Part shown: piece by piece, positions 1-11,859 of the stretch
Numbering within the stretch: the stretch's first letter is position 1
Layout of the letters: each line of letters starts with the position of its first letter
DNA from: Polytrichum commune
Taxonomy: Eukaryota > Streptophyta > Polytrichopsida > Polytrichales > Polytrichaceae
Assembly: GCA_950295325.1 (NCBI GenBank)
Contig: OX485806.1
Location: 38,504,001 to 38,568,000 of the forward strand
Length of the DNA: 64,000 nt
Direction: 5' to 3'
The notes under the pieces: generated by a model
Database searches by the model: none
Told to the model about the DNA's origin: nothing
Seen by the model: only the letters and a program-made list of their open reading frames with translations
Made by a program: the position numbers and the translations under genes

Positions 1-2197
1 GAAATGCAACTCTGCCCACCAATCAGGCGTTGGATGCTTCAAATCCAACCAAGCAGCATCTAACTCCGCAAGCCACTGTTGTTTCGATTCCACTTGCCTG
101 GCACCTGCGAACACAAGGAAGCCTTCCTCTTTCAAGTACTTGGTACCCAAATGCCACGCACGCCATCCATCTCCGGCATCTTCTTTTGCCAGCTTCAACC
201 ATGTCGTAACGTTGCCGAGGGTTCCTCCACTAAAAGGGTGCGATATGATGGGGGGCAGTAGACTGTGAAATTTAAGAAAACAACGCAAAAAAAGGACTGA
301 CCATGGTACAGGGTGAACCCTTTGAACATGTGATTGTTCCAGGAGCCCAGAATGCACGTTCATCCCTTCTACAACTGAGTGATACAAAGGGTATGCTGGT
401 CTAAAAATGGAGCAAAGGGGGTTAGCCACGAACGACAAATAAAAAGGGTGCCAACCCCATGTGGCTTCAAGCAAACTGGGGTAATGCTTGTCATCCCATT
501 CTTTCATGGTTGTTGCAATGGCTGCGTTCACCTTTGACTGGCGGTCCTCGTCCCATTGCTTGCGCTGCTTCATCACGTTACGCATGAGAACCATGTGTTG
601 GATGTAGTTCAGTAGAGCATCGACCTCAGCCGCAAATGCAGGTTCATCGCCTACCTTGCTCATTGTGGCAACAACAGTCTCCGTCATTGATGGTTTTACG
701 TCTGATCTAGCCTGTAACATCACCCATTGCACATGTTACGATACAAGAACCCTGCGTGAATTCATGTTACAGAGATTGAATAGAAGGCTCATTAACGAGG
801 CATGTTGACTGCACTTAAGAATGACCACAACGTCACATGTTACAGCTGGGAATTAAAAACCTGAATGGCAAAGAAAACACAATTCATTCGTGGAAAACCA
901 GAGGTTGCACCTGATGCGAAGGTATGTAGAACCTCCCATACGCTGCGCACAGCCTGTCCATGAATGTTGGGTCGTTCCTCCAATTGTCAACCTCTTGCTG
1001 GAAATCAAGGAATGAGCCGCACTCCAAGTCAAACTTCAACAAACCACACTGCAACAAATGAAATAGACCTGGGGGTTGTACTGGAGGCCTCAAAGGAGGT
1101 TTGGGCATGTCCATCTTGACATTGGCACGCGCTGCACTTGCAGCCTTCAGGTAGAAGGCCTGGCGATCCTTTCGGAGCCTTCCAGCAACATCATGCTCAC
1201 CGCTTGAGTTCTTGTTACGAGGGACAAGCATCTCATTACAAGTGACAGGCGTAACAGATGGCATTGGGGCGGCAGGTGGTACATGTGGAACGGGAGTCGG
1301 AGGAGCCTGAATTGCAACCCTCTCTGGTGAGGGGCTACGAGTCTGGATGGGTGTCACAAAAAGTGGCTAGGGAGGCGGCCATGGCGAGGGACGTGACGTT
1401 CGGGGTGGTTTCGATCTTTGCCTCTCAGCACCACCACTTCGGCGGGAAGGCTCCGCGGTAGGTTTCTTGTGCACACGCTCGAACTGCCGAGGAGAGTGGT
1501 AAACGCGATGTCCTTCATCCATTTGTGCATGAGATCGCTTCCTGGGTTGTGGAATGGGCGGGTCAGTGTCGTCGTTGCCGTCATCTTCGAGGTCAACGAA
1601 TTCTAGTGCTGCGGCTGGTGCCCTAGCTGGTGGCGTACGTGGCTTCGGAGGTCGTTCAGGTCTATGCTTGCACTGCGCACTCCCTCCTCCCGTGTCTGGG
1701 CAAGGTGTCAATCTGTCAAGAGTCGGCTCCATGAACCGCCGCACTTGCACTCTTGCTCCAGCGGGGGGGAAAGTGGGGTCCTGGAGCTCGGGGTTGAGCT
1801 CTAGCCAAATGGTGTTGTCCTGCAAACTGTCCCATACATTACCGTCACCTCGTTGCAGCGCTAGTTTGAGGTCCTTACCCTGCTTGGCTGTCTTCAAATT
1901 TGGATACACGGGAAGCTCCCATCGTGAGCCAGCGGAGTCCAGTGGTCCACACGGGCAGCCCACCACCCGGTGATCCGTCAAGCGCAGCTTACTCGGAAAA
2001 GAGTGCCTGCAATAAACGCACAACCAGTCATCCCTCGCCTTCTGCACATCCCTCTTTCGATTGCGAGTACACTCCAATTTCAGTTCGATGTAGACGCGCC
2101 TCTTGACACACTGCTCCACCCATCCAGAGAAATCTCTGTTCACATAGTACACGACTTCGTCTTCTGCACCCAAAGGCGTGTGTGCAGCAGAATCCAT
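1..2197 (-). CDS. Unrecognised zinc-finger-like gene, runs off the left edge
   Basis: Two exons join in phase: 2197 to 911 and 711 to 1, with donor CAG|GTGCAA at 910 and acceptor TTACAG at 712. The second exon is open to the window edge, 237 codons without a stop. I chose ATG 2197 because a good acceptor (TCTTGCAG) lies just upstream. Seen: a CxxC...H...C cluster (DWLCVYCRHSF...DHRVVGC) near residues 60-80 resembling a degenerate C2H2/BED finger, then a Pro/Arg-rich acidic linker with a KRSH basic patch, then a helical Trp-rich region (KQRKQWDEDRQ). One in-frame TAG (1367-1369) interrupts exon 1, so this is either a pseudogene or a gene with an intron I missed. The layout resembles a transposon-derived protein, but I recognise no catalytic domain and assign no function. 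Confidence 0.55.
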
Positions 2198-2739
2198 ATT
2201 CTGCAAGACACAATGCAAATCAATAGCAAGGAATAGAGCAATTTCAGGCGAGAGCGTGAATGAGGGGGGGTGGAATTTCGAAGCTCGGGGAGCGACCCTA
2301 AACATGTGAGGTGTTGGGTTTTTGCATCCCTCCATGGAAGGGTTCGGACCAACAGCCATGGCCACAGTTGAAGGCAGAAGGAGCGTCAACAAACACTTGC
2401 CTGCACTCTAACTATTCTGCTCCTAAAACTCCAAAGAGAGGATGACCCAGGCCACCAAAGCAGGGAATGACCATAAGCATACATGTGAATGCCGGAGACG
2501 GTCCCACCCTAAACAAAACAGACCCTAAACCCCGAAGACCCAACAGGTCCCAAAGGATGCATATGAATGCCTTGGACAGTTGAATTTGTTGTCATTCTGT
2601 CACCCCCGATCCTCAGTTGTTGAAAATGCAGTGTGAAGCAGCAATTTCCGGCCTTCACAACCCTAGTACGCACGGCAGGATCAAACACGTCTGTACTGGA
2701 CCAACAGAGGAACCAACAGAGGAACCAGAAGACATCACA

Positions 2740-4080
2740 GACAATGCTCGAGCATACACAACACCGACGCCCTCGCAAACATGTCAATGGCAGAAAAACG
2801 GCCACCCAGAAAAATGAGTGAAGCCACAAGTAACCTGCAATATCGGATGTTTCCAGCGCCCTGGCAGACATGTAGTAGGGCAGAGAAGCGGCGAGCCAGA
2901 AACAAGAGTGAACCCTAAAAAAATGACCAATTTCCGACGCTACCATGTGAAGACCTGAACCCCAACTAATCTATCGAAAACAGCGTACTGCGTAGACGAA
3001 CCAAGCGACCTAAACAAATACAACGGTGAAGCAAACACAACGCCGACTGACTGGTAAACATGTAGGAGGGCAGAAAAGAGGCCAGCTAGAAACAAGAATG
3101 AACCCCAAAAAAAATGTTCATTTCCGACAAGTGCACGTCAACACCCTGAACCCCAACTAATCTAACAAAAAAAATGTACTTCCTACACGAACCAAGTGAC
3201 CTACACACATACAACGCTGAAGCCTACACAAAGTCGACGCCGTGGCAGAGATGTAGTAGGGCAGAAAAGCGGCCAGCCACAAAGAAGACTGAACCCACAA
3301 AAACCGAACAATTTTCGACGCTGAAGCCCCTAGAAAACAGGCGAACCAGAAACAAGAGTGAACCCCCAAAAAATCGACCAATTTCCGACACGTGCTTGTG
3401 AACACCTTCAAGCCAGACTAATCTAACCAAAAAAATGACTTTCCTAGACGAACCAAGCGACCTGCTTCGATACAACGCTGAAGCATACACGAAACCGATG
3501 CCCTAGCAAACATGTAGTAGGGCAGAAAAGAGGCCACCCAGAAACAATAATGAACCCCCAAAAAAACGACCACTTTCTGATGCGAGCACATGACCACCCT
3601 GAACCCTAACTAATCTAACCAAAAAAATGTAGTTCCGAGATGAACCAAGCGACCTACACACATACAACGCTGAAGCCTCCACAAAGCCGACGCCGTGCCA
3701 GAGATGTAGTAGTGCAGAAAAGCGGCCAGCCACAAAGAAGAGTGAACCCACAAAAAACGAAGAACTTCCGACGCATGCCCCCTCACACCTGAACCCCACC
3801 TAAACCCTTACCAAAAAAGCGTAGTGCATACCTAAACCTAGCGACCTAAACAGATACAACGCTGAAGCATACACAACGCCGACTGAGTGGCAAACATGTA
3901 GTAGGGCATAAAAGAGGCCGGCCAGAATGAAGAGTGAACCCCAAAAAAATGATCATTTCCGAGAAGTGCACGTGAACACCCTGAACCCCAACTACTCTAA
4001 CCACCAAAATGTAGTTCCTACACGAACCAAGCGACCTACACACATACAACGCTCAAGCACTCATGTGAATGCCACAAACG
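2740..4080. repeat. ~190-bp tandem repeat array, about six copies
   Basis: The core ATGTAGTAGGGCAG (with small variants) recurs near 2870, 3060, 3250, 3511, 3704 and 3896, giving spacings of about 190, 190, 261, 193 and 192 bases. Each unit also carries GAACCAAGCGACCTA and a run of A before a CATTTCCGA-like motif. The 261-base interval holds an extra partial unit (about 3300-3370). Open frames across the array follow the repeat and are not genes. This is satellite or minisatellite DNA. Confidence 0.8.
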
Positions 4081-5320
4081 CGGCGACTCAGAAAGACGAA
4101 TGAAAAAAGAAAACCCGGAAGATCCGCTGTGAAGACCAGTGTTACAGATGACCTCCACATTACCACAAAAGCACCCTAAACCGTAACTATACCAAGCCGA
4201 AAACTGCAATGCCTGCAGCCAGGAAGGGATTCCATTCACAAACAATGCCTAAGCATGCATCCAAATGGCAGAATCGTTGCCACACACAAACAACACCCAA
4301 CAAATGATTGCAGCCAAAAGATAGGAAAAAATGACATGTTACAGTACTTACAGATCATACACGGCGTACGCCCCTTGTAACGTACGTTTCTGGACGTCCT
4401 CCTCGTTCGGCGCTCATCGCTATGCAGCAGAATGGCGGACGGAGCTTCTCCTCATAGCATGGAACACCTGCAACATCACCAATGAAGACAACATCAACAA
4501 ATATTATTGGCCAATCAGAATTCACCTCTGTAACATGACTGCCATGACCACTGTGGCTGATAATGGAAGTACACTCAGTGCATCCTAAACCTCGTTACCA
4601 GATCTTGCGCGTCAGTCTTCACCGCATCATTGTCCTAACCTTCTTCCTAAACTATCACTTCATACAAGGCACTCCAGTGCGCCGCAAACCCGGACTAAGC
4701 AGCAATTAAGTAGGTTACAATCAATCAAAAGTGATGGTTGATTGGGTCCATTGAAGCGAAATATGAGAAATGATGTGATTTACCTTCATTGTACCCACCG
4801 TCCTACAAAAGTAACACTCCTAAACTGCGATCTCGGCCGTAAACATTGCATTCCATCATTGCTACAACGTCATCAGCACCCTAAAAACACTCCATAGCAC
4901 CAGCAATCACAACTGTCCAGGTTACAAAGAATCATAATGGTTGCTTGAATGAGGTTTTGAAAAGCAGGGTATGGAGAGCGCACTCCCCGAGGGCGCTTAG
5001 GTTACCGCCATGGATGGATGGATGGTGGGTGATGTCCATGGTCGTGATGGTATGGGCATGGCATGGCATGTGGTGCGAGGACCCTGTTACCTCGGGGGGC
5101 GGGCGGACGGCAGCGGACCTGGACCTGCGACGTGGCGGACAGCGTGGAGGTGGGCCACGTGGATGCCAAGGTGGCGTTCCATCCCGGGCCGGGGCGGGTC
5201 CGGCAGCACGCAGGCAGGCAGGTGACTCTGAACGGTGACCACCCTCCTTATTCCGCTCTGACGCCACTCTGCAATGCCTCAATGCAAGGGCTGCAGTAAA
5301 TACCTTTGGGCTCGGTAATG
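4081..5320. other. No gene seen; includes a GC-rich patch
   Basis: This stretch is mostly AT-rich with no convincing exon. About 4970-5290 is GC-rich and contains a short GGAT/ATGG repeat near 5010-5030. Its overlapping short frames in both strands look like composition artefacts. It could be a CpG-island-like promoter or first-exon region of an unseen gene, but nothing in it proves that. Confidence 0.4.
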
Positions 5321-5848
5321 TTAGGGACTACAGTATGGGAATTTTTGAAAACCACTTGAGATAAAAAAAAAAAAAATTTAAAATAGGGTCAATTAATTCG
5401 TTTAGGGTAAATTTTATAATTTCGATAGATCTACCACAACATTGGGAATATGTCCCCTACATGATTGTATGTAAATTAGGGTGATGGATAATTCCTCCAT
5501 TTTAGTAATAAAAAAGAAGAAGGTCATAGACATAGGATCCCCCTAAAAGTGTGTAGTAGGATCAGTAGAATAGTTATGGGTTTGACTACTTGGATGAAGA
5601 AGTATGTAGTATCTGTTCAAAGTGGGCCTTAGGCGGGAAGACGTCATGGGATCGGAGTAGGTGATCTTGATCTAACGTTGGCGAAGCCCTGAAGGTTTTG
5701 AAAGGTCGCCGGAGGTAAGGGGAAGGAGGTAAGAGTTGAAGCAAGAGTAGGTGCTCCTCGAACTCCTTCCCCCAACCACCCACCTCTTCAAAACTCGAAA
5801 GGGCGCCAATGGAGGATATAGCTCACGGAAAACCTAGATCAGCCACAA

Positions 5849-5855
5849 TATAAAA
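5849..5855 (+). promoter_or_regulatory. TATA box candidate upstream of the LINE leader
   Basis: TATAAAA is followed about 30 bases later by a pyrimidine/CA-rich stretch (CATCACACATCTCC) of the kind where plant transcription starts. It lies upstream of the repeat-containing leader that precedes LINE ORF1. It may drive the LINE or mark the edge of another element; the 5' boundary of the LINE is not resolved. Confidence 0.35.
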
Positions 5856-6111
5856 CCCTCATACTCGCCCCATCACACATCTCCTTCTCCAATCGAACTA
5901 CTCTCTACACTAGTCTACTCACGAGTCAGATCTATCCACATCACAACTGCTGTGATCCATCTCTTTCTACACCGAAGCTCTTGACAGCAACTCCCGTTGA
6001 GAAGAGACAGCGCCACCGAATTGCTCCTACCTCGAAGATCGATCCACAACGCTGGAGCGCCTCTCGAAGTCCCTGCCCCCGTAGCTGAACACCGCCGCCA
6101 CCTCCATATAC

Positions 6112-6543
6112 GATACACCTCACTGCAACGCCGGAGCCATCACAAGCACCGACTTACTTCTGCTGACATCAGAGGATACCCAGAGGCCCAGATCTAGATC
6201 GATGCTCGTTGATGTAACATCGAGTCGTTAAAATCTGCTGATGTAGATCACACCACTTGACTGCTGCTGCCACCTGAAGCAAACATCAACACCCGCTCAC
6301 CTAGAAGACACACCGGAACTCGTCTGCAACGATACACCTCACTGCAACGCCGGAGCCATCACAAGCACCGACTTACTTCTGCTGACATCAGAGGATACCC
6401 AGAGGCCCAGATCTAGATCGAGGCTCGCTGATGTAACATCGAGTCGTTAAAATCTGCTGATGTAAATCACACCACTTGACTGCTGCTGCCACCTGAAGCA
6501 AACATCAACACCCGCTCACCTAGAAGACACACCGGAACTCGTC
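6112..6543. repeat. 219-bp direct repeat, two copies, in the LINE leader
   Basis: The segment starting GATACACCTCACTGCAACG at 6112 recurs at 6331 almost without change up to the GGAACTCGTC motif. Related fragments (CCTGCGGGGAAGCTGCG and flanks) recur near 6610 and 6910. Tandem units in the leader are common in non-LTR retrotransposons, where they can act as promoter units. That role is inferred here from position only. Confidence 0.75.
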
Positions 6544-7924
6544 ACCAACTGCTCTGCCTGCTACAGTGCCGAAATCTCTACTGAAGTCCCAACCCTTGTT
6601 GGATTGCCTGCGGGGAAGCTGCGATGAAGCTAAGCTGCGGTGAAACTAAGGTGAAGCCTGCGGGGAAGCTAAGACACACCGGAACTCGTCACCAACCGCT
6701 CTGCCTACAGCATCGTAGATACAGCATTCACAACTCCGGAGATAAACCCAGCAGAGACCCTCTGCCTGCGAATACTACAACAACAACAAACTGCATTTAC
6801 AGTGCCGATACATTGCCGAAGAAGTTGTTGATATAGTGCTGCTACAGTGCCGAAGATACTACAGCCAAGTGCCGAAATCTCTACCGGAGTCTCAACCCTT
6901 GTTGGACTGCCTGCGGGGAAGCTGCGGTGAAGCTAAGCTCTGCGGTGAAGCTAAGGTGCGGTGAAGCTAAGGCGAAGCCTACGAGGAAGCTAAGGTGCTG
7001 CATTTCGAGCTCACAGTTTTCAGACTGTTGTTGCCAACCCCCCGTAGCTGCTGAAGTCACTTGCTGTTGCAACCCCTGCTGGAGTTGCTGCCTGCTGTTG
7101 CTGCCCATCTTCATCGAGCTCTAGGTAAAACTTCCAATCACCCGCCCATTGCACATAGATTCAGAGGCACACACATAGTAATAAGTAGTCACATAGAAAT
7201 CCTTTTTGCTAAGATAGAAGGTAGTATGAAGGTTGCATATGCAACCAAACTTGTGTTTGTATTTTGGCTCATAGTAGCCGCCCCATATTGGAAAAACTCT
7301 CCCCATGTCTTCTCTCACACCCCTAGGAAAAGATACTCAAATTGTTGTTATGAAAACATAAATGAACATAAACTAAAAACAAAAATAGAACCACCATGTT
7401 TTCATGCATCTCCTTATTGGAACCTCTTGTATACCATTAAAACACATAGGCTGAAGCAGTATAGTGTATGCATCTTCATAAATATGAAACACACCAAATG
7501 TTTGCTCTTGGTAAATCTATGTCAGCCTAGTATAAGTCACCCAACACAATCTTATTTGCAAAATGATGTTTTAGAGATGTATACCGGTAATCACAAAAAA
7601 CTTACACACTATCTAAACCTTATATATACCTCAAATGCTAAATGCTACACCCACAAAAGGTTGAGAATGATAGCTAAAGTACAAATAAAAAGTAACACAT
7701 TTTTTAGGATGTATGTTTTAGATAGGATGTATAAGATACATGTGTATGACAGTTTGAGATTGTGTACAAAACACTCTAAACACTCCTCCTCTGATATTAA
7801 GTTCCAAAATGGCCCACAACTTAATTTGTGGAATGGACTTAATACAGAGGTGTTAAGGGGCAAAAACCTTGAAATACTATCACACAAACGCATTTACTCA
7901 TCTCTATATTGTCTATGTAACATA

Positions 7925-9552
7925 ATGGCTACCACTCCAAACACCACCGCCGCTACTAGGAAGTTGTTTGAACATAATAATGAGAGTATGGATTTGTCAA
8001 ACGGTCAAAAAAGGCAAGTTAATGTATCGGTGGTTTCAAGCCAAAAGAAGGCAAAGGGCAAAGGAAAGACATTCCAACGCCCTCCCTTTTGGCTTGGATA
8101 CCACGCATTAAATGCAATTGCGTGTGACAATGATGAGCCACTAGAACCCACACATTCAGTGAGTCAACTTGTCAAATTAGGGATGGCACATAACGAAGCA
8201 CTAGAACACTTGGAAGCGGTCCCCTCCTTTCCATACATCCCACAAGAGGCATGGCCTTCAAAAAGGATAGATGGGAAAGAGGGTGGCCACTTCAATCTTA
8301 CCCAAGTCCCCTTTGATGTTGAAATAGATGAGGAAGGATTTGCCCTTGATTATCAAATAGCCATCACCTTTGAGCTATGTGAACGAAACTTAACTAGAGA
8401 TGAAATACACTCTAAAACAATTGAGAGACTCAAGAAAATGGATATTGAGCTAGGTGATATCCTTGGGGAACGGTAGCTATCTTATGCTTTCATGGCTCCA
8501 AGAGGTGGAGTGGAACAATTAAGCTCCACCTCAAGAATCCAATGAAAGACGCCAACGAACTTCTGCAAGGGACTCGATCATTCATCTTGAAATTGGATGA
8601 TATTACCTATTGTAGGGGAAAAGTGTTTAAATCTTTTGACTCTATAGCCATAGCAAGCTTACTCTCTGTAAAAATCACAAGCCCAACACTAAAAGGGAAA
8701 AAATGGTTTCAACTACATGAGGAAATTGTGAAAGATGGCTTCAAACGAGGATATGAGTTTGAAGTCACAAATGTTCAAAAAAATGATGATGTTGAGTTCG
8801 CATGGATAAAAACACCCTCACCAGAGCAAGCAAAGAGAATCAAGACTTACAAAATTTCATTTTGGAATGAAATCTCGGAAGTCAACTTTGCAAGTACTGA
8901 CAAACTCTCCGAGGACGATAAGGCAAGGAAAAATGCGGTTGTTTTGATTGCAAAGAATCTAAACAAAACCAAATCCACATCAACCTTAGAGGAGGGAATA
9001 AAAAACCTCTTTGGAGAAGGGAATGTCATAGGAATATTCTTTCGACTAGAGAAAGGTAAACACATAGGGTCTTGCAATGTGCAATGTCTGAATGCAGCCG
9101 TCTACAAAAAATATGTGAAACAAAATATTCCAATCTTGGGCAAATATGTGGAATTTTCACCCCATCCCAAAAGCCTAGACGGCATAGACGCACCATCTGC
9201 AATAGAACTTGCTAGATTAGGTTTCTCGGATGTTAACACTGCACTGGCAAATACCATACAAGCATTAGAGAACGCTCCAAACAAAGGCTACACCAAAGCT
9301 GATCTGAGCAAGATGGTTGAAGAAGCAGTCAACAAAGGGGCAACAGAAATCCGGAAAGAAATGAGCTTACTCAAAGGGGAGATAGTAGAAGAAGCAAAAA
9401 TCTACGCCGATAAAGTACAAGCGGAGTCAAACAGAAACTCAAGAGTTCAAATAGCCCTCCTCCAAAAGCAAATGCGCCTCACACTAGAGACCCTTCAAGC
9501 CGACCACCCCGATACCCTTGAGATTGAAGGAAATATGGACCTATCAAACTAG
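7925..9552 (+). pseudogene. LINE ORF1: RRM-like RNA-binding, coiled-coil protein (frameshifted)
   Basis: ORF1 proteins of LINEs bind and package the element RNA. From ATG 7925 the frame runs to a TAG ending at 8476. The neighbouring frame then carries clearly matching sequence (PWGTVAILCFHGSKRW) from about 8461 to 9552. A one-base loss in the CC run at about 8460 explains the shift, giving a protein of roughly 540 residues if intact. Visible features: a basic KKAKGKGK patch near the N terminus; an RRM-like segment (AVVLIAKNLNKT to KYVEFSPH, about 8935-9170); and a Glu/Lys-rich coiled coil (about 9300-9510). The open frame extends upstream to 7061, but that part lacks protein-like composition, so I took the ATG at MATTPNT. 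The next ORF starts 153 bases downstream. Confidence 0.75.
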
Positions 9553-10056
9553 CTTTGACAAACGCAGCGACAAAACTAACTAATACCAAAGTATATATAT
9601 ATATACTATTAAATTTACAAACAAAATATAATAACAATTTATAAAGTATTATTAAATACTATAATACTATATATCAAAACAAACAAAAAGCATAATATAA
9701 ACATAATGACTAAACCAAATACATCCCTCTATCATACACAATCCTACGCACCTTACTTTCCAAAGATAAAGAAAATAAGGTCAAAGAAAAAACTTATAAC
9801 ACAACACAAAAAAAACCTTACAACAATAAATAAATACCACAACCACAACACAAACCAAACGGTCTCGGCCTACCGGCCTCGACAAACAAAAAACCAAACC
9901 AACAAAACCTATCAACATACCTATAACAAAATCAAACAAAACACATACAGAAACTACGAAAACATACGATATCGTCTAAACCAAAATATGGAAAGAAAAC
10001 CTAATAAAATATGGGAAAGATATTTAAATAAAAACCCCCAACAAAAAATAACACCA

Positions 10057-10119
10057 AATTACGCCCTCAACTACCTCCTGCTAGCACAATGTGGCGACAT
10101 TGAATCCAATCCCGGCCCA
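10057..10119 (+). other. 2A ribosome-skipping peptide
   Basis: Residues 118-138 of ORF2 end in DIESNPGP, a full match to the 2A consensus D(V/I)ExNPGP, preceded by the usual hydrophobic stretch (NYLLLAQCG). In known 2A peptides the ribosome skips the last Gly-Pro bond; here that would be between G137 and P138 (10116/10117). It would release the basic leader from the downstream endonuclease-polymerase polyprotein. The motif is directly visible; activity is inferred. Confidence 0.88.
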
Positions 10120-10187
10120 ATGCCCAATATACTACAGAATCACCCAACCGCTCATAAAAGACGATACTCAACCTACTTTATACCTAG

Positions 10188-10191
10188 CACT
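10188..10191. repeat. Target-site duplication, left copy (CACT)
   Basis: CACT abuts the left inverted repeat and matches CACT at 29001-29004 after the right one. The last three bases are codon ACT of LINE ORF2, and the same codon is repeated at 29002-29004. Confidence 0.85.
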
Positions 10192-10213
10192 AACACTATA
10201 TTCGTTAAATTGA
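10192..10213 (+). repeat. Left terminal inverted repeat (22 bp)
   Basis: It is identical to the reverse complement of 28979-29000 over 22 bases; similarity ends at the 23rd base on the inner side and at the CACT boundary on the outer side. It contains CACTA two bases in, but a CACTA start gives no matching duplication. Confidence 0.9.
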
Positions 10214-10309
10214 AATTTTTTGGGCATTTTGAGACATTCATAGAAATAAGAACAAGGATAAATGGAACACATATTGGTGAAAGTTGTAAGATGCGAACAC
10301 TTTGAAGCG

Positions 10310-10765
10310 GGTGCTTAGACCAAGAACCCCATTAATAACTCATATTTGTGATGGTATAGGGTGGGCAATCGAAACCTTAGACCAAATTGAAGGGGACATC
10401 TTAAAACATTCATATTAATGCACACAAAATATGAGAGCTTGTATGAATATGGTTTAGGTAGGGCAATCCAAACCATAGATCTTATTGAAGGGAAAACCTT
10501 AAAACATTCATATTAATGCACACAAAATATGAGAGCTTGTATGAATATGGTTTAGGTAGGGCAATCCAAACCATAGATCTTATTGAAGGGAAAATCTTGA
10601 AACATTCATATTAATGCACACAAAATATGAGAGCTTGTAATGTATGGTTTAGGTAGGGCACTCCAAACCATAGATCTTATTGAAGGGGAAATCTTAAAAC
10701 ATTCATATTAATGCACACAATAAGGCACTCCAAACCTTAGACCATATTGAAGGCAAAATCATGTG
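10310..10765. repeat. 98-bp subterminal tandem repeats, ~4.5 copies
   Basis: The motif TTAAAACATTCATATTAATG recurs with spacing 98, 98 and 97 (10401, 10499, 10597, 10694), flanked by partial units. Each unit contains GGCAATCCAAACC or GGCACTCCAAACC. The reverse-complement core GTTTGGAGTGC occurs near the opposite end of the element (about 28788). Subterminal repeats of this kind bind transposase in several plant DNA transposons; that role is inferred. Confidence 0.85.
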
Positions 10766-10895
10766 ACACTTATATTATTGCAAAAAAAACAAAAAAAACA
10801 CGTAAAATGCATAGCATGCTAACACCACACATCCATTGGATAGTGTGACCCAAAATCATATTGCCTATGGTCCAAAACCCTACGCCTACTATGGC

Positions 10896-11696
10896 CTATC
10901 TAGCCTCGGAGACTGCCTCTATCTCTTTTGCCTTTTTTTCTTTTGCTTCTTTTGTTTTTGCTTCTTTTTCTTTTGCTGCGGCTTCTTTTGCTCGCATTGC
11001 TTCAACATTCCTGAAAATCTCCGCCCCGCGACTATAGCCATTTTTGGGTTGACCGCCCTCTATAACACATTTTGGATTCCGTTGGCCACCCGAATTATAC
11101 GACGAAGAATTCGAATACGATGAAGTGGACTGTCTTGCATTTCTGGTCATGGAGTAGAAACGCTCCAACTCGACGGACACACTAGACCGCATAGGTTTAC
11201 GGGTGGGAGCAACCTGCAACGCGTGAATGCAAGAACACACGTGTTAGTTTAGGGAGGAAGACCCAAACGTGTCACACGTTCATTTTTTAAGTGCTGGATG
11301 ATTGTAATGCGCGGATAACCATGTTTAGGGGGGGGGGTTCACCTTGTCACCGGGGGCGTTCCCGTCGGAGTCGGTGAGGAGGGGCAATGCGTCCCGCAAA
11401 GGAATAGGAAGGGTTCCACTCTTCGTTGGCCGAGCGTCCATCCGCAGCCACCGTTGAGGTGTACTACTGCCGCCGGGCCGAGAGGGGGACGTCCGGACGC
11501 ATTTGCGATTTATGCCCTTGAGCGGCGACGGGGACGCAGATCGCCGGAAGATTTGCTTGGGTGGGGGGCTATCGACGACGCCGGCGTCAAGAGGCTCCTT
11601 GGAGTAGTCAATGGTCGACGCGGCGTCGTAGACGGTCTCGTAGAAGAAGCTCCCCAAGTCTGACTCGCTGACGATGTCAATCGAGGGCTCCAAACG
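10896..11696 (-). CDS. Cargo gene with Lys/Glu/Ala-rich tail, 5' end unknown
   Basis: Two exons join in phase 0: 11696 to 11343 (acceptor TTTGCGCCAG; donor AAG|GTGAAC) and 11213 to 10896 (acceptor GCGTTGCAG). The first encodes a Ser/Pro-rich, acidic segment (SESDLGSFFYETVYD, KQIFRRSASPSPLK). The second encodes an Arg/Ser-rich stretch (RKPMRSSVSVELERFYSM) and then a repetitive charged helix (AKEAAAKEKEAKTKEAKEKK), probably a coiled coil. It lies 164 bases downstream of the phosphatase-like gene on the same strand and could be its 3' extension or the end of a longer transcript. I recognise no family. Confidence 0.5.
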
Positions 11697-11859
11697 CTGG
11701 CGCAAAAAAGGAAACGAAACAAAACCCAAGGGAGGAGGGTTTGATAGAGCACGTGAAAATCAAGATACATATGAAGCATATATTACACAAAATGAAAGGG
11801 CGCGCGCGCCCACACACACACATACATACATACATACACATACAAACACACGTAGTGTC

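Larger units (their letters stand above)
9706..10191 (+). pseudogene. LINE ORF2, N-terminal part with a 2A peptide (cut by the 18.8-kb insertion)
   Basis: This begins at ATG 9706 with a basic, Asn/Lys/Tyr-rich leader of about 117 residues. A 2A-type motif follows (QCGDIESNPGP, residues 128-138). The LINE sequence stops at codon ACT 10189-10191, after which the transposon begins. The frame continues at ACT/ATA 29002-29007, where the rest of ORF2 resumes. Codon usage (A- and C-rich, G-poor) matches the 29-36 kb block and differs from the insert, supporting a single original ORF. The frame reads on to 10305, but those residues come from the transposon end and are not native. Confidence 0.85.

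Noticed and set aside
4932-5299. Overlapping ORFs in the GC-rich patch
   Set aside because: Several frames on both strands are open at once with Gly/Arg/Trp-rich content, a product of base composition.
7061-7924. Upstream extension of ORF1 (frame open from 7061)
   Set aside because: Composition is not protein-like and the 219-bp repeat leader lies just before it; ATG 7925 begins the recognisable ORF1 sequence.
10192-10305. C terminus of the 199-codon ORF starting at 9706
   Set aside because: These residues are encoded by the transposon end after the insertion point and are not part of the LINE protein.
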